From the NCBI GenBank assembly GCA_002401855.1, contig NVUH01000002.1:1-64000 (forward strand): 64,000 bases of DNA, in the 5' to 3' direction. The number at the start of each line of letters is the position of its first letter. Positions within the stretch are counted from its first letter, which is position 1. A program made the position numbers and the translations under genes. The notes under the pieces were generated by a model. That model had not been told where the DNA came from. It was given only the letters and a program-made list of their open reading frames with translations, and made no database searches. Positions 41,209 through 51,098 of the stretch are shown here, piece after piece. The stretch comes from Hyphomicrobiales bacterium (GTDB lineage: Bacteria; Pseudomonadota; Alphaproteobacteria; Rhizobiales; OSC116).

Positions 41209-42577
41209 ATTTGCCTGCTTTAATCTCGAGGCTTTTCAGCTTGCGATGTAAAGCCGATCTCTCCATGCCGATAAACGCCGCGGTTTTTGAAATGTTGCCG
41301 CTAAAACGGCTAATTTGGGTGGCTAAATATTCTTTCTCAAATAACTCACGCGCCTCGCGTAACGGCAAAGACATAATTTCAGTGTTGGAAAACCCCGCCA
41401 TCTGATTGTCGATACTGCTATCAATATTCTGTATGTCTTCTGATGATATGACGTGGTTGCTTACTTCGCCCTTGAGAATGATCAACCGTTCAATATGGTT
41501 TCTCAGTTCACGGGCATTGCCTGGCCATGTTTTGGTTTGCAGCATGGCAATTGCGGATTCGTTAAATTTCTTTGCAATCAAGCCCGTGGTTTGGCAATAA
41601 TTGGTTGAGAATTCCTCAATCAACTCGGGTATGTCTTCACGCCTTTCCTCGAGCGTTGGGACGTGCAGGGGCACAACTGCCAAACGATGATAAAGGTCTT
41701 CTCTGAATTGACCCTTGGCAATGGCTAAGGTTAAATCGCGGCTGGAAGTGGTGATGATGCGGACATCAACTTTAACTTTTTTATGCCCACCAACGCGTTC
41801 GAATTGTTGGTTGACCAAAACCCGTAATATTTTTGCTTGGGTGTCAATTGGCATATCACCAACTTCATCAATCATTAATGTGCCGCCGTGGCATTCTTCA
41901 AACGCGCCAATTTTAGTCACATTGCCATTTGTATCTTCAATGCCGAATAATTCTTCTTCCATGCGCTCTGCCACCAATGCCGCGCTGTTGATGGATACAA
42001 ATGGGCGGCTGGCACGATATGAAGCTTGATGAATGCTTTTTGCAGCTAGTTCTTTGCCTGTACCAGGCAAGCCCGTGATGAAGACGCGGCTATTGGTTGG
42101 GGCGATTTTCTCAATGTTAGCAATAAGTTGGCGCACCAATGGCGAGCGGCCTGAGATGCTATCATCACCAGACTTGAGCTTTAACTCTACATTTTCGCGT
42201 TTTAAGGTGAAATTCTCCAGTGCATGCTCAACCAATAAAATCAGGCGGTCTACCTTGAAAGGTTTCTCGATATAGTCGTAAGCACCTTTTCGAATGGCTG
42301 AAACTGCAGTTTCAACATTGCCATGACCGCTGATGATCACCACAGGTAAGTTGGGGTGTGCTTGTTTAATCAACTCAAGCAGTTCCAACCCGTCTAAGCG
42401 GCTGCCCTCGAGCCATATGTCCAACACAATCATTGAAGGACGGCGGTCATTAATGGCTATAAGTGCCGCGTCCGCGCTATCTGCGGTGCGAACTTCATAG
42501 CCTTCATCTTCCAGAATGCCAGCAATCAGCTCTCTAATGTCAGCTTCATCATCTACAATTAGTATATCAGCGGCCAT
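41207..42577 (-). CDS. ntrX: NtrX response regulator
   Basis: A 456-residue regulator. Receiver with Asp53 (IVLDIWLEG), AAA+ domain (Walker A TGLPGTGKE; Walker B GGTLMIDEVGDM), and a C-terminal FIS-type helix-turn-helix (SKTAAFIGMERSALHRKL). The GAFTGA loop that contacts sigma-54 is missing: the place after ELFG reads IEDTNGNVTKIGAFEECHGG. It is therefore unlikely to open sigma-54 promoters and is expected to act with sigma-70, as reported for other alphaproteobacterial NtrX proteins. It overlaps ntrY by 11 bases. Roles include nitrogen, redox and envelope control. Confidence 0.93.
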   Translation of the reverse strand: MAADILIVDDEADIRELIAGILEDEGYEVRTADSADAALIAINDRRPSMIVLDIWLEGSRLDGLELLELIKQAHPNLPVVIISGHGNVETAVSAIRKGAYDYIEKPFKVDRLILLVEHALENFTLKRENVELKLKSGDDSISGRSPLVRQLIANIEKIAPTNSRVFITGLPGTGKELAAKSIHQASYRASRPFVSINSAALVAERMEEELFGIEDTNGNVTKIGAFEECHGGTLMIDEVGDMPIDTQAKILRVLVNQQFERVGGHKKVKVDVRIITTSSRDLTLAIAKGQFREDLYHRLAVVPLHVPTLEERREDIPELIEEFSTNYCQTTGLIAKKFNESAIAMLQTKTWPGNARELRNHIERLIILKGEVSNHVISSEDIQNIDSSIDNQMAGFSNTEIMSLPLREARELFEKEYLATQISRFSGNISKTAAFIGMERSALHRKLKSLEIKAGK

Positions 42578-44837
42578 TATTTGCTCCGGTTACGTCGTTA
42601 GGTTGGGTATGGTTCAGTGGAAAACTCAAAGTGATGAGAGCGCCATGCTCAAAACCAAAATCTTTTGGGGCATCAGCCAATTCAATGCTGCCGCCATGTT
42701 CTTCCATAATGCGTTTTACAATGGCAAGGCCAAGACCGGTGCCTTTGCTGCGTGTGGTGATATATGGCTCTAATAATTTTTGGCGGCCAGATTTCGGCAG
42801 GCCAATGCCATTATCGGCAATTAGGATTTTATAAAAATCTTCGCTTTGGTCGATAGACAGGGATATCTTGCCTTTGGCATCACCATGTTTTAGCAATTTA
42901 TCTGAAAAGGCGGTTTCGATTGATTCACTGGCATTTTTTACAATATTGGTAATCACTTGGGTCACTAATCTGCGGTCTATATAGAGGTTTTTGGGCTTAT
43001 CGGGTAATTTAACCTCAATGTCAATATTTGGGTTGCCGACTTTTTGTAGGAATATGGCCTCTTTAATGCATTTGATAATGTCTGTTTTGGCCAAACGCGC
43101 GCTGGGCATTTGAGCAAAAGAAGCAAATTCATCAACCATATTGCCGATGTCGCCCACTTGGCGCACAATGGTGTCGATGCATTGGTCAAATATCTTATCA
43201 TCGGCGGCAATCTCTTTGCGATATTTGCGCCTTAACCGCTCTGCCGAAAGCTGAATGGGGGTGAGTGGATTCTTAATTTCGTGGGCAATGCGGCGCGCGA
43301 TATCCGCCCAAGCTGAGGTGCGCTGTGCGGTCACTAAATCGGTAATGTCATCCAAGGTGATCACATAGCCTTCTTTATGATCGTTAGAAATTTCTTCAGT
43401 AATGCGGTAATTGAGGATGCGTTCATCATTGCCGACACCCAATGTAATCTGACCATTTGGTATTTTTAACCCACCGATAAATAAATTTTCTAGCGCCTCG
43501 CCAAGTTCAGGTGTCACTTCGGCTAATTTTTTTCCGATTGCAGCGGTGTGCGTGCGTCCTAACAATTTCTCAGCAGGTCGATTGAGCAAGGTTATGTTCT
43601 GGTCAATATCTAAGCCAATCACCCCAGCAGACACTCCCGAAAGCATGGCCTCATTAAACCGCCTTCGTGTGTCAATGGCTTCATTGGCGGTGATTAGATC
43701 TTGCCTTTGATCCGTCAACCGTTGAGTCATATTGTTAAATGTCAGGCTTAAATCAGCCAAGTCGCCTTCGTTTTTTAGCACAGGTAATACAACTTCAAAC
43801 TGGCCATCGGCAACCAAATGGGCTGCATTAATTAACCGTCTGATCGGGTCAATTAATTGATTGGCGACTTGAATGCCGACCCAAATAGCCGAGAGGACTA
43901 ATGTCAGGCCAATGCCGATATACATGAGAGCAAATACAATTTGCACATCTTCACGCTGGGTTTCGAGGTTGAAATATTCCAATTTTGCACTGTTGGCATT
44001 TAATATTTGTTGAGTGACTATTGGATCTACATTGCGGTATACATATAAAAACTGATCAAAATTTTCCAAATAAACCAATACTAAAGTTTTGCTGGGGGTT
44101 TTTAACTTGGAAATGCCTTCATTAATGGCTTGTTTAATCGCCGAATCCCATGGACGGGGGAAGGTGTTATCAGGAAAATTATCATATTTTGCTAATATTT
44201 TATCGTTTTTCTGATCCCAAATCAGCGCTCCGTCTAATTGTTTAAATAAGGCTTGTACACCTAATTCATATTCCATATTGGAACGAGATGTTGGATTGGT
44301 TTCAATTGAGTTACGGTAAAGCGGGTATATGCGGTTAACCACCAAGGCCAGCTCTCCAGCGCCTTCCCAAACGCTGTTGGATGCGGATTCAAAATATAAA
44401 TCTGCCACGGCTAAGCTATTGTCGATCACTCTTTTTGTGCGTTCTGAAAAATAGCTATCAAGGCCTTGGCTAAGGGTATAGGAAGCAAAAATAGCCACTA
44501 AAATGGCGGGAATGGCCGAAATAACGGAGAAATAAAATACCAAGCGTGAATGTAAATTTGCGCCTGCTATGTTGGATTTTCGTGCTTTGGTAAGTTGGAA
44601 AAGTTGAACGGCTATTAAACCGAGAATGATTAAAATGGAAATAGAATTGACCAATATCAGCAGGTCTAAGATGTTTTTATCGACCGTAATGTCGGCAATG
44701 CCAGTGATAATCGTATAGGTGACAATGGCCACAACCACCATGGCAGCGGCACATAAAAAACCAGCCGTCTGAAAACTGAGAAATTTATAATGTCTTATTT
44801 TGGTATCAATATATATGTTGTCGACACTCGGGTTCAT
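42567..44837 (-). CDS. ntrY: NtrY sensor histidine kinase
   Basis: A membrane sensor kinase, 756 residues from ATG 44837. Other in-frame ATGs at 44855 and 44894 are possible and no start has a clear ribosome site. Order: two or three N-terminal membrane helices, a periplasmic sensor region (about 130-290), another membrane helix, HAMP (about 315-370; RRLINAAHLVADGQFEV), PAS (about 385-490), HisKA with ARRIAHEIKNPLTPIQLSAE, and HATPase (DNGIGLPKSG; GTGLGLAIVKRIMEEHGG). It phosphorylates NtrX, encoded next. It is divergent from trkA across about 200 bp. Confidence 0.93.
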   Translation of the reverse strand: MNPSVDNIYIDTKIRHYKFLSFQTAGFLCAAAMVVVAIVTYTIITGIADITVDKNILDLLILVNSISILIILGLIAVQLFQLTKARKSNIAGANLHSRLVFYFSVISAIPAILVAIFASYTLSQGLDSYFSERTKRVIDNSLAVADLYFESASNSVWEGAGELALVVNRIYPLYRNSIETNPTSRSNMEYELGVQALFKQLDGALIWDQKNDKILAKYDNFPDNTFPRPWDSAIKQAINEGISKLKTPSKTLVLVYLENFDQFLYVYRNVDPIVTQQILNANSAKLEYFNLETQREDVQIVFALMYIGIGLTLVLSAIWVGIQVANQLIDPIRRLINAAHLVADGQFEVVLPVLKNEGDLADLSLTFNNMTQRLTDQRQDLITANEAIDTRRRFNEAMLSGVSAGVIGLDIDQNITLLNRPAEKLLGRTHTAAIGKKLAEVTPELGEALENLFIGGLKIPNGQITLGVGNDERILNYRITEEISNDHKEGYVITLDDITDLVTAQRTSAWADIARRIAHEIKNPLTPIQLSAERLRRKYRKEIAADDKIFDQCIDTIVRQVGDIGNMVDEFASFAQMPSARLAKTDIIKCIKEAIFLQKVGNPNIDIEVKLPDKPKNLYIDRRLVTQVITNIVKNASESIETAFSDKLLKHGDAKGKISLSIDQSEDFYKILIADNGIGLPKSGRQKLLEPYITTRSKGTGLGLAIVKRIMEEHGGSIELADAPKDFGFEHGALITLSFPLNHTQPNDVTGANNGR

Positions 44838-45036
44838 CTTAAATTTTTGTCTCATTAGAATCATCACTATCGCAACTTTAAACCAGTGTATCATATTTAC
44901 AACAGTTATATCAATCCGTTTAACTTAAAACTGAGACTATTTTATGGTGATCCGTTTAAGATTTTCATTTTGAGCTTTTCATTTACCGCCACCTTATATA
45001 ATATAAACAGTAGTCAAAATGATATTAGGGTTTTAT

Positions 45037-46413
45037 ATGAAAATTGTCATCTGTGGTGCAGGGCAGGTAGGTTTTGGTATCGCTGAAGTGTTGTCACGCG
45101 AGCAAAATGATGTGACGGTGATCGATAGAAACCCCGATCTTCTCAAAGCGATATCCGACCAATTGGATGTGCAAACAGTGATTGGCCATGGATCTCACCC
45201 CGACATACTCAAGCAAGCCGGTTGCGATAATGCGGATATGATTATTGGCGTGACCTTATATGATGAAGTGAATATGGCAGCGTGCCAAGTGGCACACAGT
45301 ATTTTTAATGTGCCGACAAAAGTGGCACGCATTCGTTCTCAGGCTTATTTAGATAAACAATGGGGGGATTTATTCTCCCGCGACCATTCGCCGATTGATG
45401 TGATTATCTCGCCCGAAATTGAAGTGGGTGAAACGGTGGTGACACGTCTGGCTTTGCCGGGTGCGTTTGAAATGGTTGGTTTTGTGGGTGATAAAATTGC
45501 ACTTGTTGGTATTAATTGTGATGAAGATTGTCCGATATTAGACACGCCGATTAAGCAATTAACTGAATTGTTTCCCGATCTTTTTTCGGTCATTGTGGCG
45601 ATTGAACGTAAAGGCGAATTGATTGTCGCCAATAGCCAGGAAAGCTTGGTTGCTGGAGATAATGTCTATCTTATTGCCGACTATAAACAAGTGTCACGCT
45701 TATTGGGTATATTTGGCAAACGTGCTGAACAAACCAACCATGTGGTGATTGCTGGCGGCGGCAATATTGGTCTATATGTTGCCAAACGGCTGGAGAGTTT
45801 GGGCCGTGGTGTAAAAGTAAAAATCATTGAAAGTGATCATAAACGGGCCGAAGACATTGCCGATGAGCTGAACAATACATTGGTGTTGCATGGCAGTGCA
45901 CTCGAAGCCGAAATATTGCGTGAAGCTGGCGTATTGCACGCAGGCACATTTGTGGCGCTTACCAATAATGATCAGGTCAATATGTTGGCTTCGGTTATGG
46001 CCAAAAAAGAGGGGGCAGATACGACAGCGTGCTTGTTGAGCTCTGACAAATATACAGCGCTTATTCCTGCGCTTGGCATTGATGCTTATATCAACCCTAA
46101 ATCTACCACAATATCACGTGTGCTGCAATATGTACGTAGAGGGCGGATTCGCGGCGTGCATTCTATTTTAAATGGGATGGGTGAAGTGATTGAAGCCGAA
46201 GCATTGCAAACCTCGCCTTTGGTGAAAAAACCTTTACGCGATGTTGACCTGCCTGTTGGGGTGCGTATTGGCGCCATTGTGCGCGGCGATGAGATTGTTA
46301 TGCCTGATGGTGATTTAATTATCAACGCGGGTGATCGGGTTGTGGTTTTTGCCATAGCGAGCGCAGTTAAGCAGGTTGAGCAATTATTTAGAGTGAGTAT
46401 AGATTTCTTTTAA
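45037..46413 (+). CDS. trkA: Trk system potassium uptake protein TrkA
   Basis: A 458-residue peripheral regulator of K+ uptake. It has two RCK units: the first begins MKIVICGAGQVGFGIAEVLS, the second VVIAGGGNIGLYVAKRL near residue 227. Each has an NAD(H)-binding fold followed by a TrkA-C domain. The ATG at 45037 follows AGGG; a start at 45019 is less likely. The pore protein TrkH is next, 90 bp downstream. It lies divergent from ntrYX. Confidence 0.95.
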   Translation: MKIVICGAGQVGFGIAEVLSREQNDVTVIDRNPDLLKAISDQLDVQTVIGHGSHPDILKQAGCDNADMIIGVTLYDEVNMAACQVAHSIFNVPTKVARIRSQAYLDKQWGDLFSRDHSPIDVIISPEIEVGETVVTRLALPGAFEMVGFVGDKIALVGINCDEDCPILDTPIKQLTELFPDLFSVIVAIERKGELIVANSQESLVAGDNVYLIADYKQVSRLLGIFGKRAEQTNHVVIAGGGNIGLYVAKRLESLGRGVKVKIIESDHKRAEDIADELNNTLVLHGSALEAEILREAGVLHAGTFVALTNNDQVNMLASVMAKKEGADTTACLLSSDKYTALIPALGIDAYINPKSTTISRVLQYVRRGRIRGVHSILNGMGEVIEAEALQTSPLVKKPLRDVDLPVGVRIGAIVRGDEIVMPDGDLIINAGDRVVVFAIASAVKQVEQLFRVSIDFF

Positions 46414-46503
46414 TCTTATGGTCACGTCACTTAACAGTGGCAATAATAGAATGGCAATAATGTGCGTTAAATGTGCATCAATAACGCTCTAAGTAGGCAA
46501 AAG

Positions 46504-47955
46504 ATGAATAAGAACGGCAGTTTATATTATTTAGGCGTTGGCATTGTTTTGGTGGGCATTGCCGAGCTTTTTCTAATGCTATTCGCATTTTTAATGGGCG
46601 ACCAACGCACGGCTTATGCCTTTGCAGGGGCAGTTGTATTGTCTATTTTTTGTGGCTCTACCTTGGTGTTGGCCACTAAAGGTGAGTATGAGCCATTGGG
46701 GCGGCTCGATTCTATACTTTTGTTGGTCTATTTTTGGATGATTATTCCCATATTTGCCGCCGTGCCGTTTTATAGTTATTTGGGCTCATTCATCAAAGCT
46801 TATATAGAGGCAGTGTCTGCACTGACCACCACGGGCGTTACAGTCATTCAGTATGAACGATATATACCCAAAACTTTATTTTTATGGCGAAATATATTGG
46901 CGTGGAGTGGAGGGCTGCTGACCATTACCATGGTTATTTTAATTTTGGCACCTTTTGGCATTGGTGGCTTACAAGATAAGAGTTCAAAATTTTTAGGCAC
47001 AGAATTCAAAAAAATGGGTAATTTTTCCCGCATATTGACCATGGTTGGTGGTGCTTATTCTTTGATTACGGTTATATTGGTGGTGGCATTAATGTTTGGT
47101 GGCGCGCGGGCTTTGGATGCGCTGAATATCATTTTATCGACCATTTCAACCACTGGATATAATCAGCATTCCATTGGGTTTAGCTATTATGATAGTCCTT
47201 ATACGGCTTTCATTATTATGCTCAGCATGTTTGTCGGTGCGGCCTTAATCATTGTTTTCTTTCGGCAATTCATCAGCGCCAAGACCCGCCTTAATTTTAA
47301 TGTTGAGGTTAAAATATTTATCATTATATGTATATTTTTCGCGCTGGCGGTGACTATATATAAATATTTTTCTCAACAGATTGATGTGCTAAGTGCTGCA
47401 GAATATTATTTTTATGCTTTGTTTGATGCGGTTTCGATTTTGTCGACCACTGCATTGATATATAATACAGATTGGCAACCCATAAATTTCTATTACTTTT
47501 TGGCACTGGTGGGCGGGGCGTCCTTTACCACGGCGGGTGGCATGAAATTATTTCGGTTATTAATATTCTTAAAACACACCAATATTGAGGTTAACCAGCT
47601 GGCTTTTCCACATAGTGTTACCTCTAATCGGTTTTTGGATATGCGTTTAGATAACAAATTTATGAGGCTGATATGGAGCTTCTTTATGGCCTATATGATG
47701 CTGATTGTTATCTTGTCGGTCGTGATTGCTAGCTATGGTTATGATTTAAACACCTCTTTGCTTAATGCTATAGGTGCGGTTGCTAATATTGGCCCCTTTG
47801 CTGATTTTATGCTGGCTAAAGGGCAGGATGTTTACCCATTTTCGCAATTTGATACCAGTTTGCAAATGTGGCTAAGTGGAGGTATGATTTTGGGACGGCT
47901 CGAAGTGATTTCGGTATTGGGTTTGCTTAATTTTGCCTATTGGAAAAATAGATAA
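46504..47955 (+). CDS. trkH: Trk system potassium uptake pore protein TrkH
   Basis: A 483-residue K+ channel-like membrane protein. Four pore loops are visible as the repeated pattern T-T-x-G: SALTTTGVTVIQ, STISTTGYNQHS, SILSTTALIYNT and GAVANIGPFADF (last repeat degenerate). The ATG at 46504 follows AGG by six bases; the longer frame from 46471 is less likely. It works with TrkA, the preceding gene. It is followed 19 bases later by dat. Confidence 0.93.
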   Translation: MNKNGSLYYLGVGIVLVGIAELFLMLFAFLMGDQRTAYAFAGAVVLSIFCGSTLVLATKGEYEPLGRLDSILLLVYFWMIIPIFAAVPFYSYLGSFIKAYIEAVSALTTTGVTVIQYERYIPKTLFLWRNILAWSGGLLTITMVILILAPFGIGGLQDKSSKFLGTEFKKMGNFSRILTMVGGAYSLITVILVVALMFGGARALDALNIILSTISTTGYNQHSIGFSYYDSPYTAFIIMLSMFVGAALIIVFFRQFISAKTRLNFNVEVKIFIIICIFFALAVTIYKYFSQQIDVLSAAEYYFYALFDAVSILSTTALIYNTDWQPINFYYFLALVGGASFTTAGGMKLFRLLIFLKHTNIEVNQLAFPHSVTSNRFLDMRLDNKFMRLIWSFFMAYMMLIVILSVVIASYGYDLNTSLLNAIGAVANIGPFADFMLAKGQDVYPFSQFDTSLQMWLSGGMILGRLEVISVLGLLNFAYWKNR

Positions 47956-47974
47956 CGTGTTTTAGGAGAAGAAT

Positions 47975-48838
47975 ATGTCGAGAATAGCATTTGTAAATGG
48001 TGAATTTGTGCCACATGGCGAGGCTTATGTGCATGTTGAAGATCGTGGCTATCAATTTGCTGACGGCGTATATGAAGTATTTGAGATTAAAGAGGGGCAA
48101 ATTATTGATCTTGAAGGCCATATGACGCGTTTGCAATATTCGTTGTCAGAGCTACGAATCGCCATGCCAATGGCGCAAGCCGCCTTGGTGGTAAAAATGA
48201 GGCAAACTGTCATGCGTAATTACGTTAAAAATGGTATGATATATTTGCAGGTGACGCGTGGTGTTTCGCCAAGAAACCATGTATTTCCACCTGCTGGTGT
48301 TAAATCATCAATTGTTTTGACGGCAAAATCTGTGTCACCAATGAGTAAAATAAACCTTTATAAAAATGGCGTTGCCGTAATTAGTGTGCCCGAAAATAGA
48401 TGGGCGCGGCCTGACATTAAGACTATAGGCCTGTTGCCCAATTGCATGGCCAAGCAAGAAGCCAAAGAACAAGGCGCGTTTGAAGCTTGGTTCGTTGATG
48501 ATGATGGCATGGTGGTTGAAGGTACATCTTCCAACGCGTGGATCATCAATCAAGATAATGAAATTATTACCAAAAATGCTGATGGAAGTATTTTAAAAGG
48601 AATCACTCGTGCGACAATTTTGCAGCAAATTAAAGACCAAAAACTCACTATTATTGAACGGGCTTTTAGCTTGCGCGAAGCAATATTAGCCAAAGAAGCC
48701 TTTATTTCATCTGCAACCACAATTGTTATGCCTGTTGTGAAGATTGATAACCATTTGGTGGCTGGCGGTAAAGTTGGTGCTATGGCTAAAAAAATGTTAG
48801 AGAGTTTTTATCACTATGCTGAGAAAACTGATATTTAG
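47975..48838 (+). CDS. dat: D-amino acid aminotransferase
   Basis: A 287-residue fold-type IV PLP enzyme. It starts MSRIAFVNGEFVPHGEAYVH, with VEDRGYQFADGVYEVF, then IKTIGLLPNCMAKQEAKEQG carrying the PLP lysine, and EGTSSNAWII for cofactor phosphate binding. The DRGYQFADGVYE segment is typical of D-alanine transaminases rather than branched-chain ones. It makes or interconverts D-amino acids for peptidoglycan. Its position between trkH and hfq is a recurring alphaproteobacterial arrangement. The ribosome site AGGAG precedes the ATG. Confidence 0.9.
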   Translation: MSRIAFVNGEFVPHGEAYVHVEDRGYQFADGVYEVFEIKEGQIIDLEGHMTRLQYSLSELRIAMPMAQAALVVKMRQTVMRNYVKNGMIYLQVTRGVSPRNHVFPPAGVKSSIVLTAKSVSPMSKINLYKNGVAVISVPENRWARPDIKTIGLLPNCMAKQEAKEQGAFEAWFVDDDGMVVEGTSSNAWIINQDNEIITKNADGSILKGITRATILQQIKDQKLTIIERAFSLREAILAKEAFISSATTIVMPVVKIDNHLVAGGKVGAMAKKMLESFYHYAEKTDI

Positions 48839-48984
48839 GTGATAAAATCATAATTATCTGGTTTAATTCTAAGAAACATTCTATTTGATTGCTTTCTGCT
48901 TGCAATCACCCCATCTTTGGTTAATGGTCTTTGACTAGATGGATATGTCACCATTGACCGATTTGACTAAAAATGAGGGAAATA

Positions 48985-49233
48985 ATGGCTTCAGAACGTT
49001 CAAATAACCTACAAGATGTATTTTTAAATAATGTACGTAAAGAGAAAAACCCCGTCACCGTATTTTTGGTTAATGGTGTTAAATTACAAGGTATAGTCAC
49101 TTGGTTTGATAATTTTAGCGTATTATTGCGACGTGATGGACATTCTCAACTTGTCTATAAACATGCGATTTCAACCATTATGCCGACAACCCCCATTCAA
49201 TTATATGATTTTGAAGACACGGAAGAAAAATAA
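48985..49233 (+). CDS. hfq: RNA chaperone Hfq
   Basis: An 82-residue Sm-like protein. Sm1 and Sm2 are seen: [20 protein letters not shown], then [19 protein letters not shown] and the conserved YKHAIST. It forms hexamers that join small RNAs and mRNAs. The ATG at 48985 has AGGGA four bases upstream; ATG 48973 is rejected. It sits 7 bases before hflX, as in many proteobacteria, and has about 145 bp of upstream gap in which a promoter is likely though I see no good match. Confidence 0.97.
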   Translation: MASERSNNLQDVFLNNVRKEKNPVTVFLVNGVKLQGIVTWFDNFSVLLRRDGHSQLVYKHAISTIMPTTPIQLYDFEDTEEK

Positions 49234-49240
49234 ATAATAA

Positions 49241-50686
49241 ATGTTACCTACCGATATAGATGAATTAGAAAATGCGCCCGAAGATGATTTTGATCTGCTC
49301 GCCGAACTAGATGCCAATGTTGATGTCCATGATATCGAGACTGTTGCTGGTGATCATTGCTTTGTGATGCAGCTAGACTTTTCTAAAGTGAAATCCGTTA
49401 AAATTACAGGCCAGTCCGATCATGCTGACATGCGCAGTATGGAATCTCAACTTGAGGAAGCCATTGGTTTGGCCGAAGCGATAGACCTAAAAATTGTCGC
49501 CACTTCAATCACTCGGGTTAATAAATTTACCCCTGCGACTATGTTTGGCAAGGGTAAAGTTGAAGAATTGGGCAAAATGCTGAATAAGCACAGAGCCCAA
49601 TTGGTGGTGGTCAATACTGTTTTGACGCCAGTTCAGCAAAGGAATTTAGAAGAAGCTTGGGGCGTGAAAGTGCTTGACCGCACTGGTTTGATTTTGGAAA
49701 TTTTTGGCGCGCGGGCTGAAACCAAAGAGGGTAAATTGCAAGTGGCTTTGGCCAACTTGAATTATCAACGTGGCCGTTTGGTGCGCAGTTGGACCCATTT
49801 GGAGCGCCAACGGGGCGGCACTGGATTTATTGGTGGGCCAGGTGAAACTCAAATTGAATCTGACCGCCGCGCCATTCAAGTGCGTATTTCAAAGCTTGAA
49901 AAACAATTGGCCCAGGTGAAGCGCACGCGCGGTTTGCACCGTACAGCTCGGAAAAAAGTACCTTACCCGATTGTGGCTTTGGTGGGCTATACCAATGCTG
50001 GTAAATCTAGCCTGTTTAATGTGTTGTCTGGCGCTGATGTTATGGTTAAAGACATGTTGTTTGCCACACTTGACCCGACCATGCGGCAAGTTGAATTGCC
50101 AACTGGTTTAACCATTATTATGTCTGACACTGTTGGGTTTATCTCTAATTTACCACATGAATTGGTGGCGGCATTTAGAGCGACACTTGAAGAAGTTTTA
50201 GAAGCTGACCTTATATTACATATTGAAGACATTGCCCATAATGATCATGAGGCACAAGGGCTTGACGTTAACATAATTTTACAAGGCCTTGGTGTGGGTG
50301 ATGAATATCCCATTCCGATTGTGAGAGTTTGGAATAAAACCGATTTGCTATCTGATGAAGACCGTGAGGCGGTGAATAACACAGCTGCTGAAGATAATGA
50401 CATCATTCCCATCTCAGCCGTTAAATCTATTGGCTTACATGAATTGTCAAAACGCATTGAAAGCGTATTGCAAAAAGATCATCATTTTTATCAACTGCAG
50501 CTATCACCTGCGCGCGGTGCCGAGCTTGCTTGGGTTTACCGCCATTGCCAAGTGAAACAACGCGATGATTTGGAAGATGGCACTATTGATTTAAACGTCA
50601 TGGTCGATGATAAACATCACGAACAATTTAAAAATAAATTCCATATGGAATTGGGTTTAGACATGCGTGAAGAATGGGAAAAATGA
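49241..50686 (+). CDS. hflX: GTPase HflX
   Basis: A 481-residue ribosome-associated GTPase. The HflX N-terminal domain (about 50-200) ends in RRGRLV-like SWTHLERQRGGTGFIGGPGE, a loop typical of the family. The G domain has GYTNAGKSSLFN (G1), DPTMRQ and DTVGFISNLPHELVAAF (G3), and NKTDLL (G4). It rescues or splits ribosomes under stress. It follows hfq by seven bases. The stop is separated by one base from the next gene. Confidence 0.95.
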   Translation: MLPTDIDELENAPEDDFDLLAELDANVDVHDIETVAGDHCFVMQLDFSKVKSVKITGQSDHADMRSMESQLEEAIGLAEAIDLKIVATSITRVNKFTPATMFGKGKVEELGKMLNKHRAQLVVVNTVLTPVQQRNLEEAWGVKVLDRTGLILEIFGARAETKEGKLQVALANLNYQRGRLVRSWTHLERQRGGTGFIGGPGETQIESDRRAIQVRISKLEKQLAQVKRTRGLHRTARKKVPYPIVALVGYTNAGKSSLFNVLSGADVMVKDMLFATLDPTMRQVELPTGLTIIMSDTVGFISNLPHELVAAFRATLEEVLEADLILHIEDIAHNDHEAQGLDVNIILQGLGVGDEYPIPIVRVWNKTDLLSDEDREAVNNTAAEDNDIIPISAVKSIGLHELSKRIESVLQKDHHFYQLQLSPARGAELAWVYRHCQVKQRDDLEDGTIDLNVMVDDKHHEQFKNKFHMELGLDMREEWEK

Positions 50687-50687
50687 T

Positions 50688-51095
50688 ATGGGTGATCGTC
50701 AATGTTTAACATTGGGCACAGATCATTTAGGTCTAACCGTTCAGCTTGATAAAACGTTGGCGTTTTTTGTTGAAGCATTGGGCTGGAAACAAGTTGGTGA
50801 AAAGCCTACATACCCAGCGACTTTTATCAGCGATGGCAAATCTGTATTGACGTTGTGGCAAGCCAAAGCAGATGAACCTATTAGCTTTAATCGTAAAAAT
50901 AATATTGGCCTGCATCATTTGGCACTTAAAATAGGTACAGAAGAGCAGTTGCATATATTGTTCAACCGCATTAAAGATTGGCCAGAAGTGCATATCGAAT
51001 TTGCGCCAGAATTTTCGGGACAAGGGCCAAAGGTTCATTTTATGATTAATGAACCTTCTGGTAATCGTATTGAATTTTCTTACGACCCGAGATAG
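50688..51095 (+). CDS. VOC family protein (glyoxalase/bleomycin-resistance fold)
   Basis: A 135-residue vicinal-oxygen-chelate fold protein. It has LGTDHLGLTVQLDKTLAFF with a metal-type histidine and ALGWKQVGEKPTYPATF, then NIGLHHLALKI and the closing EPSGNRIEFSYD with a metal-type glutamate. Two beta-alpha-beta modules are visible. The exact reaction is not known (glyoxalase, dioxygenase or epimerase-like). The ATG at 50688 begins one base after the hflX stop, so it is probably translated from that mRNA. It is convergent with lexA, three bases apart. Confidence 0.8.
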   Translation: MGDRQCLTLGTDHLGLTVQLDKTLAFFVEALGWKQVGEKPTYPATFISDGKSVLTLWQAKADEPISFNRKNNIGLHHLALKIGTEEQLHILFNRIKDWPEVHIEFAPEFSGQGPKVHFMINEPSGNRIEFSYDPR

Positions 51096-51098
51096 ATA

